From CAXNKG01 sp964202965 (GTDB lineage Bacteria > Acidobacteriota > Vicinamibacteria > Vicinamibacterales > UBA2999): 64,000 nucleotides of DNA. The notes beneath the pieces were generated by a model. It saw only the letters and a program-made list of their open reading frames with translations, was not told where the DNA came from and ran no database searches. A program made the position numbers and the translations under genes. Below are positions 15,206-23,490 of this stretch, one piece after another. Every line of letters begins with the position of its first letter. Position 1 is the stretch's first letter. The stretch is from contig CAXNKG010000008.1 of assembly GCA_964202965.1 (NCBI GenBank), forward strand, positions 1 through 64,000, read 5' to 3'.

Positions 15206-15622
15206 TCAGTGCTCACTGGGCAGCACGGTGAACCTGGCTCGCCGGGGGAGCCGGTAGATCGCGAAGTGGCTGTCGAACGTGAGGATGCGCGTCAGCCGCT
15301 CGCGTTCGGCCGCGCAGACCAGTGCCGCGTCGGCAAAATCCATCGGCACGTCGCGGTATTTCTCCATCAACTGCTTGATCCGTGTGAAGTCGATCGCCTC
15401 CAGCGAGATGAGCGTCAGCGCCCCGTCCGACACCATGTCGCACAGCGCGGCGGGCGCGCCCCGCGTGTCGCCGAGCAGGTGCATCGCCTCGGTCAGCGCC
15501 GGACAGACAGTTGCCAGCGACTCACGGACATTCTTGAGTGCCTCCACGCAGCGCACGTGGTGCGCGTCGTCGCGATCGAGAAGGGCGATGAGCGCGCTCG
15601 CGTCAACGAGGACGTCGGGCAC
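15206..15622 (-). CDS. vapC: VapC-type PIN-domain toxin ribonuclease
   Basis: The 138-residue PIN-domain protein has the acidic active-site set in order: Asp7 in 'VLVDASALIALLD', Glu in 'CPALTEAMHLL', and Asp residues in 'DVPMDFADAALVCAAE' and 'TFDSHF'. VapC toxins are Mg-dependent RNases neutralised by the partner antitoxin. The gene starts inside the end of the upstream antitoxin gene (20-bp overlap), so translation is coupled. Its 3' end sits 4 bp from the convergent kinase gene. Confidence 0.88.
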   Translation of the reverse strand: MPDVLVDASALIALLDRDDAHHVRCVEALKNVRESLATVCPALTEAMHLLGDTRGAPAALCDMVSDGALTLISLEAIDFTRIKQLMEKYRDVPMDFADAALVCAAERERLTRILTFDSHFAIYRLPRRARFTVLPSEH

Positions 15623-15878
15623 GGTGCTTGCGCTGTAGCAGGTCCCGATACTTGGCGTGGGTCTCGGTCGAGTAGTTGGCCCCGCCGGTGCTGATGGTGC
15701 CGATGAACGGCTTCAGCCGATCGAAGGCGGAGGCGCCCTTCGCGGGGGCCGCGTCGGCGTCGGGCGCGTAGTGGGCGACCGCCTCGCGCACCACAGCCGA
15801 TTTGGAGCGGCCGGTCGCGGCGCTCAGGCGCCGGATTGCGGCTTCGGTGTCGGGGTCGAGGCGAAGGCTGAACGGCAT
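15603..15878 (-). CDS. vapB: Ribbon-helix-helix antitoxin of the VapBC pair
   Basis: The 91-residue protein begins with an RHH DNA-binding domain ('MPFSLRLDPDTEAAIRRLSAATGRSKSAVVREAVAHY') and ends in a flexible tail that should wrap the toxin ('HAKYRDLLQRKHRARRPR'). The ATG at 15878 is preferred over longer upstream frames because it starts exactly at the RHH strand. It overlaps the toxin gene. A perfect inverted repeat 10 bp upstream of the start is the likely autoregulatory operator. Confidence 0.85.
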   Translation of the reverse strand: MPFSLRLDPDTEAAIRRLSAATGRSKSAVVREAVAHYAPDADAAPAKGASAFDRLKPFIGTISTGGANYSTETHAKYRDLLQRKHRARRPR

Positions 15879-15888
15879 GACCGAATCG

Positions 15889-15910
15889 TGTCCTACATCA
15901 TGGTAGGACA
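15889..15910. promoter_or_regulatory. Operator candidate of the VapBC module
   Basis: TGTCCTAC and GTAGGACA form a perfect 8-bp inverted repeat around ATCATG, 10 bp upstream of the antitoxin ATG. RHH antitoxins usually bind such short dyads over their own promoter. The site is more AT-rich than the surrounding DNA. Confidence 0.6.
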
Positions 15911-15946
15911 AATGGGGCCGGCGGTCAAGCCGACCCTGACAGGCGT

Positions 15947-16315
15947 CTATTTCAGCAGCGCGGGAACCGCCGGCGCCGGCGCCGGGCGGGCGTTCACATA
16001 CGCCAGGATGTGCGCGAGGTCGGCGTTCGACACCACCTTCTCCGTATACGGCGGCATCTGGTTCGTCGGCCGGCGCACGTAGGCTGAGAAACCGGCGAAC
16101 GGCAGGTTGCGCGCCGAGAGCCGCGGTCCCGCCGCGCCGCCCTGGCCTTCGTAGCCGTGGCACTGCCAGCAGCCGACGCTCACCCAGAGCTTCTTGCCCG
16201 TGTCGACATTGCCGGCCGGTGACGCCGGCGCCACAGGCTTCGGCGCCGGTTCCTGCGCGGCGAGTGCCGCTGTCATCAGAACCGTCGCGGCGATTCCCAT
16301 ACACGCTTTGATCAT
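15947..16315 (-). CDS. Small secreted mono-heme cytochrome c
   Basis: The 122-residue protein has a signal peptide ending near residue 20, a Pro/Ala-rich linker, then a class I cytochrome c domain with the heme site CWQCH at 49-53 and a likely axial Met in 'TNQMPPYT'. The segment 'SNADLAHILAYVNA' is the typical C-terminal helix. It probably transfers electrons in the periplasm. It lies downstream of, and on the same strand as, the Tat-exported ThDP enzyme, so the two may be functionally paired. Confidence 0.9.
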   Translation of the reverse strand: MIKACMGIAATVLMTAALAAQEPAPKPVAPASPAGNVDTGKKLWVSVGCWQCHGYEGQGGAAGPRLSARNLPFAGFSAYVRRPTNQMPPYTEKVVSNADLAHILAYVNARPAPAPAVPALLK

Positions 16316-16325
16316 TATTTGTCCT

Positions 16326-16381
16326 CGGCGGGTCCGCCTCCGCGCTCCTTCGCTGGTGCTCGGCGGGACCCGCCCTACGTA
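16326..16381. repeat. Intergenic palindromic repeat ending in CCCGCCCTACGTA
   Basis: GGCGGGTCCGCC and GGCGGGACCCGCC arms flank a short centre, ending at 16369-16381 with the inverted 13-mer also found at 5521, 5545 and 11950. It fills the 74-bp gap between the ThDP enzyme and cytochrome genes. The lack of a T-tract argues for a dispersed REP-like element that may also weaken read-through. Confidence 0.6.
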
Positions 16382-16389
16382 CTTTTGAC

Positions 16390-18339
16390 TTATCTCGGCT
16401 GCGTGACCACGTCCACCAGCGCCGGCTCGCCCTTCTTGACGACGGCGAGGGCGCGCTGGATGGCGGGTCCGAGATCGCTCGGGTTCGTGATCGGCCCCTC
16501 CGCGTAGACGCCCATGCCCTGGGCGATCTTGGCGAAGTCGACGTTCGGGCTCTCGAGCATCGTGCCGATGTGCCAGTTGGTGATGCCGCGCTGGTGGCGA
16601 TTCGCCATCCGCTGGATGTGCATCACTTCCTGGTGGTACCCGCGGTTGTTGTGCATCACGGTGAGCAGCGGAATCTTGTGATGCGCGGCGGTCCAGAGGA
16701 CGCCCGGGGCGTAGAGCATGTCGCCGTCACCCTGGATGTTGACCGACAGGCGCCCGTATTTTTTGTTGGCAAGCGCCGCGCCGACAGCCGCCGGGGCGCC
16801 GTAGCCCACACCGGCGCCGCCCGAGTCGCCGATGTGCTGGTAGTGCTTGTCGAAGTCCCACAGGCGGAAGACCCAGCCGCTGCTGTTGCCGCTTTCCGAG
16901 ACGAGCGACCAGTCTTCAGTCTTGATCTGCGCCCAGATCTCCGCCGCCATCCGCGCAGTGCTGATGGGTGACGCGTCCCAGGCGTGCCTCGCCTCGTTGC
17001 GCGCCGCCTCGCGGCTTCGGGCGTGCGCCTGTTCGAGACGCGTGCGCCGCTCCTGGAACGCCGTCCTGCGGTCGGCGGTCACGAGCTTTCGCACCGCTTC
17101 GGTGAGCGCCGGCAGCGTCGCTTCCGCGTCCGCCGCCATCGCGACGTCCACTTCCGGATAGCGCTGGAAGTCCTGGAAGTTGCTCTTCGTATAGAGGTCG
17201 ACCGACGTGATGCTGATCAACTTCGTGCCCGTCCGGATACGCGACCGCGACGAGCGGTGAAGCGAATCACGGAAGGCGTTGACCGTGCCCCAGAAGTCGG
17301 TGAGCTCGAGGCCGAGGATCACGTCGGCGCCGGCAATGAGCGGACCGCCGTTCTCGGTCTGATTGAGCGGGTGCTTCGACGGGAAGTTCATCCGCCCGTG
17401 CTGGTCGATGACCGGCGCCTGAAGGGCTTCAGCAAGTTCGACAAGCTTGGCAATGCCGGCGGGCGTGCGCGCGAGGCGGTCGGCCACGATGACCGGGTTC
17501 TGCGCGTTGACGAGCAGCCGCGCGGCTTCGGCCACGGCGCCGGCATCGCCCTGCGGCGGTGTCGCGGTCGTGAGCCTCGGTACTCGCAGCTTCGCTGCGA
17601 CTTCCGGCTGAATCGGGTCTTCCTGGAGGCCACCGTCGAGCACGATGACGACCGGACTCATCGGCGGCGTCATCGCAATCTTGTAGGCACGGACCGCCGA
17701 TTCGGCGAAGTGGGGCAGCGAGAACGGGTTGTCGTCCCACTTGGTGAAGTCGCGCACCATCGAGGCTGCGTCCTGCACGCTATGCGCCCACTCCACGCCC
17801 GGCCGCCTCATCGTCGCGTCGAGCGAGTTGCCGGCGAGGATGTAGACCGGCACGCGGTCGCAGTAGGCGTTGTAGATGGCCATCGACGCGTGCTGCAGGC
17901 CGACGGTGCCGTGGGCGAGGACTGCCATCGGCTTGCCCTCCACCTTGAAGTAGCCGTGCGCCATCGCGACCGACGACTCCTCGTGGCAGCAGGTGATGAA
18001 CTCCGGCATCTTGTTGCCGCCGTAGTTGATGATCGACTCGTGGATCCCGCGGAAGCTCGAGCCGGGATTCGACGCCACGTACTCGATGTTGAGCGACTTG
18101 AGCACGTCGACCATGAAGTCGCCGCCGGATCGGTCCAGGACGAGCGACTCCGGGTCGAGGCCCGGATCGGTCTCGCGTGCCGGCGTCGGGGCCGCACCCG
18201 CACGGGGGCCCTGGGCCGCTGGAGCAGGGGCAGCCGCCGGCGCCTGTGCGGCAATGGCGTCGGGAACGAGCGCGGCGGCGCCGGTGACGGCGGCGCCTTT
18301 CAGGAAGTCCCGACGGTCCACGGATTTCTTCGTCGACAT
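16390..18339 (-). CDS. Tat-exported thiamine-diphosphate enzyme (acetolactate synthase/benzoylformate decarboxylase-like)
   Basis: The 649-residue product has a twin-arginine signal (RRDFLK at residues 9-14, hydrophobic stretch, then an Ala/Pro-rich linker) ahead of a complete three-domain ThDP fold. The N-terminal Pyr domain has the activating Glu in 'CHEESSVAMAHGY' and 'HGTVGLQHASMA'. The C-terminal PP domain has the cofactor motif 'QGDGDMLYA...NNRGYH'. ThDP enzymes are normally cytosolic, so Tat export with cofactor already bound is implied. The substrate is unknown; a 2-oxo acid is expected for the family. A small cytochrome c follows downstream. Confidence 0.88.
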   Translation of the reverse strand: MSTKKSVDRRDFLKGAAVTGAAALVPDAIAAQAPAAAPAPAAQGPRAGAAPTPARETDPGLDPESLVLDRSGGDFMVDVLKSLNIEYVASNPGSSFRGIHESIINYGGNKMPEFITCCHEESSVAMAHGYFKVEGKPMAVLAHGTVGLQHASMAIYNAYCDRVPVYILAGNSLDATMRRPGVEWAHSVQDAASMVRDFTKWDDNPFSLPHFAESAVRAYKIAMTPPMSPVVIVLDGGLQEDPIQPEVAAKLRVPRLTTATPPQGDAGAVAEAARLLVNAQNPVIVADRLARTPAGIAKLVELAEALQAPVIDQHGRMNFPSKHPLNQTENGGPLIAGADVILGLELTDFWGTVNAFRDSLHRSSRSRIRTGTKLISITSVDLYTKSNFQDFQRYPEVDVAMAADAEATLPALTEAVRKLVTADRRTAFQERRTRLEQAHARSREAARNEARHAWDASPISTARMAAEIWAQIKTEDWSLVSESGNSSGWVFRLWDFDKHYQHIGDSGGAGVGYGAPAAVGAALANKKYGRLSVNIQGDGDMLYAPGVLWTAAHHKIPLLTVMHNNRGYHQEVMHIQRMANRHQRGITNWHIGTMLESPNVDFAKIAQGMGVYAEGPITNPSDLGPAIQRALAVVKKGEPALVDVVTQPR

Positions 18340-18396
18340 GGCATCTCCTCGCAGTGTGAGTCGCGCCCGGGCAGAAGCCCGCGCGGGCGAAGTTTA

Positions 18397-19215
18397 CTAC
18401 CGTTTCAGAAGGTCGCGAAGCACTTCGGCAATGGCGTCCGGCCGCTCGATCGGGGTGAGGTGCCGGGCCTTCGGCAGGACCGCGAGCGTGGACTGCGGAA
18501 TCGCCTCGTGGAGCTGCCGGGCCATCTCGACGGGGGTGGCGTAGTCCTCCTCGCCGACGACGATCGCGACCGGCATCCGCAGGGTCGGCAGGACCGTCCG
18601 GAGGTCGGCGTCGCCGAGGAGGGCGCAGCTCGCGGCGTAGCAGTCGAAATCGTTGGCCACAAAGACGTCACCGACGTTCTTCAGCACGTCCGGGTGCGAG
18701 GCGCGGAACTCGTCGGAGAACCAGCGCGTGACCTGAAAATCAATCAGCCCCTGCAGCCCTTTCGCGCGCGCCGCTTCCGCGCGTTCCCGAAACTTGCCCG
18801 GGGCGTCGTCGCCGTACCAGGCCGTCGTATCGATCAGGCCGAGCGCCTCGGTGCTGGCGGGGTAGAGTCCGCCAAAAGCGAGCGCGACACAGCCCCCCAT
18901 CGAACAGCCCGCAATCGCGGCGCGTCCCCACCGGACGTGGTCGAGAAGCTCGGCGAGGTCGCGCGCAAAGAGCTCCGCCGTGAATGCGGATGCCTTGCGG
19001 TCCGACCGGCCATGGCCGCGGCAGTCGACAGTCAGGATCTCCGCATCGTGCCGAAGCGCCAGGACGACCGCGTCCCAGACGCTGCGGTCGAGGGCGAGGG
19101 AATGAATGAGGACCAGGCGGGGCGCACCCGATCGAGGCGCCGGATGATGCGTGTAGCCGAGCCTGGCCCCGTCGGCGAGCGTGAACGTGCCGTCATGTTG
19201 AGACGAAGCGACCAT
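18397..19215 (-). CDS. Alpha/beta hydrolase (3-oxoadipate enol-lactonase-like)
   Basis: The 272-residue cytosolic alpha/beta hydrolase has the nucleophile elbow 'GCSMGG', the oxyanion region 'LVLIHSLALD', an acidic residue in 'VVGEEDYATPVE' and the catalytic His in 'KARHLTPIERP'. The sequence pattern resembles PcaD-type enol-lactonases and N-formylmaleamate deformylases, which fit an aromatic-degradation setting. The ATG at 19215 is chosen; upstream extension would run through the divergent tannase gene, whose start is only 26 bp away. Confidence 0.85.
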   Translation of the reverse strand: MVASSQHDGTFTLADGARLGYTHHPAPRSGAPRLVLIHSLALDRSVWDAVVLALRHDAEILTVDCRGHGRSDRKASAFTAELFARDLAELLDHVRWGRAAIAGCSMGGCVALAFGGLYPASTEALGLIDTTAWYGDDAPGKFRERAEAARAKGLQGLIDFQVTRWFSDEFRASHPDVLKNVGDVFVANDFDCYAASCALLGDADLRTVLPTLRMPVAIVVGEEDYATPVEMARQLHEAIPQSTLAVLPKARHLTPIERPDAIAEVLRDLLKR

Positions 19216-19241
19216 GAGCGTAGAGTATGCCGGGAGGCGAA

Positions 19242-20807
19242 ATGAGTCGATTGATTGCAGGTGCGGCGTTACTTCTCCTGATCGCAGCGCCGATGCCCGC
19301 TGCGGCGCAGGCCTCATGTGAGGCGCTGGCCGGTCTGGCGCTTCCCGACGCGAAGGCGCTGTCGGCCCAGGCGGTCGCACCAGGCGCGTTCACGCCTCCG
19401 CAGGCCGGTGCCGGCCGCGGCGGTCGCGGCGGACCAGGAGGCGCAGCGGCGGTCAATCCCTACGCGAAGCTGCCGGAGTTCTGCCGCGTCGCGGCGCAAC
19501 TCGCGCCCAGCAGCGATTCCGACATCCGCATCGAAGTGTGGCTGCCGGTCACGGGATGGAACGGCAAGTTCCAGGCGGTCGGCAACGGCGGCTTCGCCGG
19601 GACGATCGGATACCCCGCCATGGCACAGGCGCTCGCGGCGGGTTACGCGACGGCAAGCACCGACACCGGTCACGTCGGCAACAACGCCGATTTCGCGCTC
19701 GGCCATCCGGAGAAGATGGTCGATTTCAGCCACCGCGCGATCCACGAGATGGCGGTGAAGGCGAAGGCGGTCATCCAGGCGACCTATGGCACGGCGCCGC
19801 GTCTCTCGTACTTCAATGGCTGCTCCCAGGGCGGCCGCCAGGGAATCACCGCCGCGCAGCGCTATCCCGCGGACTTTGACGGCATCATCGCCGGCGCGCC
19901 CGCCTGGGGCGGCATGCGTCTCTACGCCGGCCGCATGACGCTCAATCACATGGTGAACACGTCGCCGGACGCGGTGATCGCGCCGGAGAAATATCCGGTG
20001 ATCCACAAGGCGGTGATGAACGCCTGCGACGCGCGCGACGGCGTTACCGACGGCGTCATCGAGAATCCGACCGCGTGCCGTTTCGATCCGCAGGTGCTGG
20101 CGTGCAAGGGTGAGGACACGTCCGGCTGCCTGACGCCAGGGCAGATCGCCTCCGCCCGCGCGATGCTGTCGCCCATTACGCATCCGGTCACGGGCCAGAC
20201 GGTCTACGACGGACATCTCTGGCCGGGAGCCGAGCTCGAATGGGACGTCCTCGGTGGGCCGCAGCCGAACGGCAACGTCGTCACCGCGATCCGGAACCTC
20301 GTCATGAAGGACACGAAGTGGGATCCGAAGATGTTCAACCCGGCGACCGACATCGACAAGGCGATGCAGTCCGAGGGGCATGAGTGGCTGCTCTCAGGCG
20401 ATGCGAACCTGAAGCCGTTCTTCGATCGCGGCGGGAAGCTGGTCATGTACCACGGGTGGGCGGATCCGCAGGTGCCGCCGCATACGGCCATGACCTACTA
20501 CAACAACGTCCTCAAGACGGTCGGTCAGCCGGCGGCCAACTCGATGACGCTCTTCATGGTGCCTGGCATGCTGCACTGCAACGGCGGAACGGGGACCGAC
20601 ACGTTCGACAAGGTGGGGACGCTCGAAGCCTGGGTCGAACGCGGCCAGAAGCCCACGCGCATCGTCGCAGCGCATCTCACCGATGGCAAGGTGGATAAGA
20701 CCCGTCCGCTCTGCCCGTTCGGCCAGGTCGCGAAGTGGAACGGCACGGGCGACACGAACGACGCAGCGAACTTCTCGTGCGTTGCGGAGTCGATGGAGGT
20801 TAAGTAG
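19242..20807 (+). CDS. Secreted tannase/feruloyl esterase family protein
   Basis: The 521-residue product has a signal peptide (cleavage near 'AAAQA') and the tannase-family alpha/beta fold. The nucleophile is in 'NGCSQGGRQG', with 'YFNGCSQGG' characteristic of this family, followed by 'DFDGIIAGAPAWGG', 'GDANLKPFFDRGGKLVMYHGWADPQVPP' (acidic residue) and 'GMLHCNGG' with the catalytic His. Such enzymes hydrolyse esters of gallic, ferulic or related phenolic acids outside the cytoplasm. GGAGG lies 7 bp before ATG 19242, which decides the start over the ATG five codons upstream. Confidence 0.92.
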   Translation: MSRLIAGAALLLLIAAPMPAAAQASCEALAGLALPDAKALSAQAVAPGAFTPPQAGAGRGGRGGPGGAAAVNPYAKLPEFCRVAAQLAPSSDSDIRIEVWLPVTGWNGKFQAVGNGGFAGTIGYPAMAQALAAGYATASTDTGHVGNNADFALGHPEKMVDFSHRAIHEMAVKAKAVIQATYGTAPRLSYFNGCSQGGRQGITAAQRYPADFDGIIAGAPAWGGMRLYAGRMTLNHMVNTSPDAVIAPEKYPVIHKAVMNACDARDGVTDGVIENPTACRFDPQVLACKGEDTSGCLTPGQIASARAMLSPITHPVTGQTVYDGHLWPGAELEWDVLGGPQPNGNVVTAIRNLVMKDTKWDPKMFNPATDIDKAMQSEGHEWLLSGDANLKPFFDRGGKLVMYHGWADPQVPPHTAMTYYNNVLKTVGQPAANSMTLFMVPGMLHCNGGTGTDTFDKVGTLEAWVERGQKPTRIVAAHLTDGKVDKTRPLCPFGQVAKWNGTGDTNDAANFSCVAESMEVK

Positions 20808-20921
20808 GGTTCCTGAAGTTCCTGAAGTTCCTAGGGTTCCTGGGGTTCTGAGGTGCGGAACTTTAGGAACCCCTAGGAACCCCAGGAACCCCTAGGAACC
20901 CCAGGAACTTTACCCCCCCCC
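20808..20921. repeat. Tandem and inverted GTTCCTRRG repeats in a convergent gap
   Basis: About five copies of a roughly 10-bp GTTCCT unit are followed by about five copies of its complement, AGGAACCCC, so the whole gap can fold into a long hairpin. A run of nine or more Cs ends it. It lies between convergent genes and probably serves as a bidirectional terminator, while being slippage-prone. Confidence 0.65.
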
Positions 20922-22283
20922 CTACGTCGCGATTTCTTCCAGGCGACGATTCCTCGTCTCGACCATCCACGCGGCGGCCAGCGCTCCAATGACGCCGGCC
21001 GCCGCGAACATCAGGAAGACCGCGCCGGTTCCGCGCGCGGCCACGAGATACCCCACGAGCAGCGGCGCCGCCGCCGAGGCCAGTCGCAGCCAGCAGGTCG
21101 CGGCCCCCGTCGCAATCGCGCGCATCCGGGTTGGATAGATTTCCGGCGTGTAGAGATACAGCACCGCGTTGGCTGACCCCACAATCCCGTAACTGATCGT
21201 CACGAGCGCAATCACCGCGCCCACCGACCCGGACGCGAATGTTCCCAGTCCCGCCAGGAGCAGCGCGCCGGCCACGAAGCAGACGGCCATCCACCGGCGG
21301 CGGCCAACCCGGTCGATCACGAACGCGCACACCAGCAGCAGGGCGACCTGCGCGATGTTGGTCAGCGTGCCCGCGCGCAGGGCGTCCGGGATGCTGAGCC
21401 CGTAGACGCGGTTGTACAGGGTGGGCATCCAGTTGTTGAGTCCGTTGGTGATGAAGTACGCGCAGGCCCAGAGCACCCAGACGGCTAACGTCCGCGCGCG
21501 ATACGCCGGGGAGAGCAGCTCGAGCCAGCGGGTCTTCGAGGCGGCAGGCTGGTCCTGCGCGCTGCTCGCGGCGCCAGCGGGCGCCGGCTCTTTCCCCGCG
21601 TCAATGTCCGCGGCGCGCTCCATCTCCTCGATGATCGCCTCCGCCTCACCCAGCCGTCCCCGGTTGATCAGCCATCGCGGTGATTCGCGCAGCCGGAGCA
21701 GCAGGCCCGCGATGACGAGGCCCGGGATGCCGCCGATGAGGAACATCGACTGCCATCCGAGCACCGGTACGACCAGCGCGCCGATCTGGCCGGTCATCAT
21801 CAGGCCGATTGGAAAAATCATCTCGTAGAGCAGGAAGAACTTCCCGCGGCCGCGTGCCTTCGACAGCTCGTTGATGTAGACCGCGGCCACCGGCATCTCG
21901 CCGCCGACGCCGATGCCCTGAACCAGCCGGAGCACGATGAGCGCGGGAAAGCTGCCGGCCAGCACGCACGCGATGCTCATGACCGACATCAGCGCCGTGG
22001 CGCCGACCACGCCGCGGATGCGCCCGTACCGCTCGGCGAGCGCGCCGAAGATCAGCGCGCCGGCAAACTGGCCGAGATAACCGGCCGCAATCAGCCACCC
22101 GATCTGGACCGGCGTGATGCCCCAGAGCGGCACCAGTACCGGCAGCACGAACGCCAGCGACAGCGCGTCGAAGGCGTCGAAGAACGTGGCGCTGCCCATG
22201 ATGAGACGGGCGCGCAGATGCCACCCCGTAAACGGGATGCGCTCAAGCCTGGCGAGGAGGGAATCAGAGACGACAGGCAAGGG
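20922..22283 (-). CDS. MFS transporter (NiaP/SV2-like organic acid permease)
   Basis: The product of about 453 residues has 12 predicted membrane helices. It carries MFS loop signatures 'ALAERYGRIRG' and 'VLRLVQGIGVGGEMPVAAVYINE', followed by 'RESPRWLINRGRLGEAEAII', which fits the sugar/organic-cation branch that includes niacin and aromatic-acid importers. The frame is open to 22340, but the first codons there are read from an inverted repeat. TTG at 22283 leaves 1 bp to the upstream stop and starts just before the conserved N-terminus, so it is preferred; this start is uncertain. It lies downstream of a NicC-like monooxygenase and may import that enzyme's substrate. Confidence 0.85.
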   Translation of the reverse strand, partial: PLPVVSDSLLARLERIPFTGWHLRARLIMGSATFFDAFDALSLAFVLPVLVPLWGITPVQIGWLIAAGYLGQFAGALIFGALAERYGRIRGVVGATALMSVMSIACVLAGSFPALIVLRLVQGIGVGGEMPVAAVYINELSKARGRGKFFLLYEMIFPIGLMMTGQIGALVVPVLGWQSMFLIGGIPGLVIAGLLLRLRESPRWLINRGRLGEAEAIIEEMERAADIDAGKEPAPAGAASSAQDQPAASKTRWLELLSPAYRARTLAVWVLWACAYFITNGLNNWMPTLYNRVYGLSIPDALRAGTLTNIAQVALLLVCAFVIDRVGRRRWMAVCFVAGALLLAGLGTFASGSVGAVIALVTISYGIVGSANAVLYLYTPEIYPTRMRAIATGAATCWLRLASAAAPLLVGYLVAARGTGAVFLMFAAAGVIGALAAAWMVETRNRRLEEIAT

Positions 22284-22322
22284 GTCAGACCCCGGTGACG
22301 GGTCGTTCCGGGGTCTGACCCC
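22281..22322. repeat. 15-bp perfect inverted repeat over a gene junction
   Basis: GGGGTCAGACCCCGG at 22281-22295 and CCGGGGTCTGACCCC at 22308-22322 are perfect reverse complements. The element covers the last codons of the NicC-like gene and the region just before the MFS start, so the monooxygenase C-terminus (RGQTPERPVTGV) is repeat-encoded. It is a different family from the TACGTAGGGCGGG repeats. Confidence 0.75.
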
Positions 22323-23475
22323 GGTGATGGGGCGACTCAAGGTTGACGGTCCACGCGTCGTAGCCGTACAGCCACGAGGTGTCGTCGCTGCCGCCCTTCA
22401 TCCAGGTGTTGGCGCTCGAAATCGCCTGGATGCGAGCGGTCCGTGGCTTCCGGTGCGCTTCGTAGCCCGCGAACGCTGCCCGATGGTCGTCGCCCTCCAC
22501 GTCGGCGAGACACCGTGTCAGCACGGCGGCGTCCTCCATCGCGGTGGCCGCACCCTGCGCCATGTACGGCGTCATCGGATGACACGCATCGCCCAGCAGG
22601 ACGACCCGCCCCTGGCTCCATGACGGCAGCGGCTCGCGCTCGAGGATCGCCCATTTATGGCAGCTCGGGCAGCCTTCGACGACCGCGCGTACGTCCGGAT
22701 GAAAGCCTTCATAGGCCGCGCGCAGTTCTTCGACGTCGCCGGTCGTGGACCACGACTCGCGCGTGAGCCATTCAGACGGCTCGGGCACGCTCGTGATCAA
22801 GTAGATCTCGCTGCGGTCCGGTTTGGTGTAGTAGATGACGATATGGCGGTCGACGCCCCACCACTTGGTGCGGGAGGGACCGACGTCGACACCGCCCATC
22901 AGTGCGGACGGAAAAATCGCGCGATAGGCGATGCGCCCCTTATGAATCGGTTCGTCCGGTCCCACGATCAGGCCGCGGACGATCGAGTGGACGCCATCCG
23001 CGCCAATCACCAGATCCGCCTGCGCCGTCGTCCCATCGTCAAAGGACATCGTGACGTGCGACGGGCTCTCGTCCAGGCCGACCAGCTTCCTGTGCAGGGC
23101 GATGGTGTCGGACTGGACGCCGGCGAGCAGCGCTTCGTGCAGATCCCCGCGGTGCATGCAGAGGTACGGCGCGCCGAAGAGCTCCTCCGGCATCGGCAGC
23201 TCTCGAAGCACCTCGCCCGTATCCCACACGCGGTTCAGGTGCGAGTACGGCTGAAATGCGATGTGCCGCACGCGCGCCTCGATGCCGATCTTTCTGAGGA
23301 CCTTCATCGAGTTCGGCATCATCTGGATGCCGGCGCCCACGCGCGCGAACCGGCCGGCCTGTTCGTAGATCCGTACATCGAACCCGACCTGGCGCAGCGT
23401 GGCAGCAACAGTGAGTCCGCCGAGCCCGGCGCCCACGATCGCAATCAACGGTTTCCGCCGGGACATTGCTGGCAT
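22285..23475 (-). CDS. FAD-dependent monooxygenase, NicC/salicylate-hydroxylase-like
   Basis: The 396-residue class A flavoprotein hydroxylase has the Rossmann motif 'IAIVGAGLGGLTVAATL', the DG motif in 'LVIGADGVHSIVRG' and the GD motif in 'GRVVLLGDACHPMTPYMAQGA'. Segments such as 'KWWGVDRHIVIYY', 'YEAHRKPRTARIQ' and 'SANTW' recall 6-hydroxynicotinate 3-monooxygenase (NicC), judged from memory of that family. Such enzymes hydroxylate, and can decarboxylate, aromatic or pyridine acids. Two ATGs are possible (23475 and 23466). The last dozen residues are encoded by an inverted repeat. The adjacent MFS gene and divergent cupin gene suggest a shared pathway. Confidence 0.85.
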   Translation of the reverse strand: MPAMSRRKPLIAIVGAGLGGLTVAATLRQVGFDVRIYEQAGRFARVGAGIQMMPNSMKVLRKIGIEARVRHIAFQPYSHLNRVWDTGEVLRELPMPEELFGAPYLCMHRGDLHEALLAGVQSDTIALHRKLVGLDESPSHVTMSFDDGTTAQADLVIGADGVHSIVRGLIVGPDEPIHKGRIAYRAIFPSALMGGVDVGPSRTKWWGVDRHIVIYYTKPDRSEIYLITSVPEPSEWLTRESWSTTGDVEELRAAYEGFHPDVRAVVEGCPSCHKWAILEREPLPSWSQGRVVLLGDACHPMTPYMAQGAATAMEDAAVLTRCLADVEGDDHRAAFAGYEAHRKPRTARIQAISSANTWMKGGSDDTSWLYGYDAWTVNLESPHHRGQTPERPVTGV

Positions 23476-23490
23476 GATACTTTTTACGAA

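Noticed and set aside
22657..23490. Long upstream extension of the thiol-dioxygenase cupin
   Set aside because: It is antisense to the flavin monooxygenase, and the family length is reached from about 23491.
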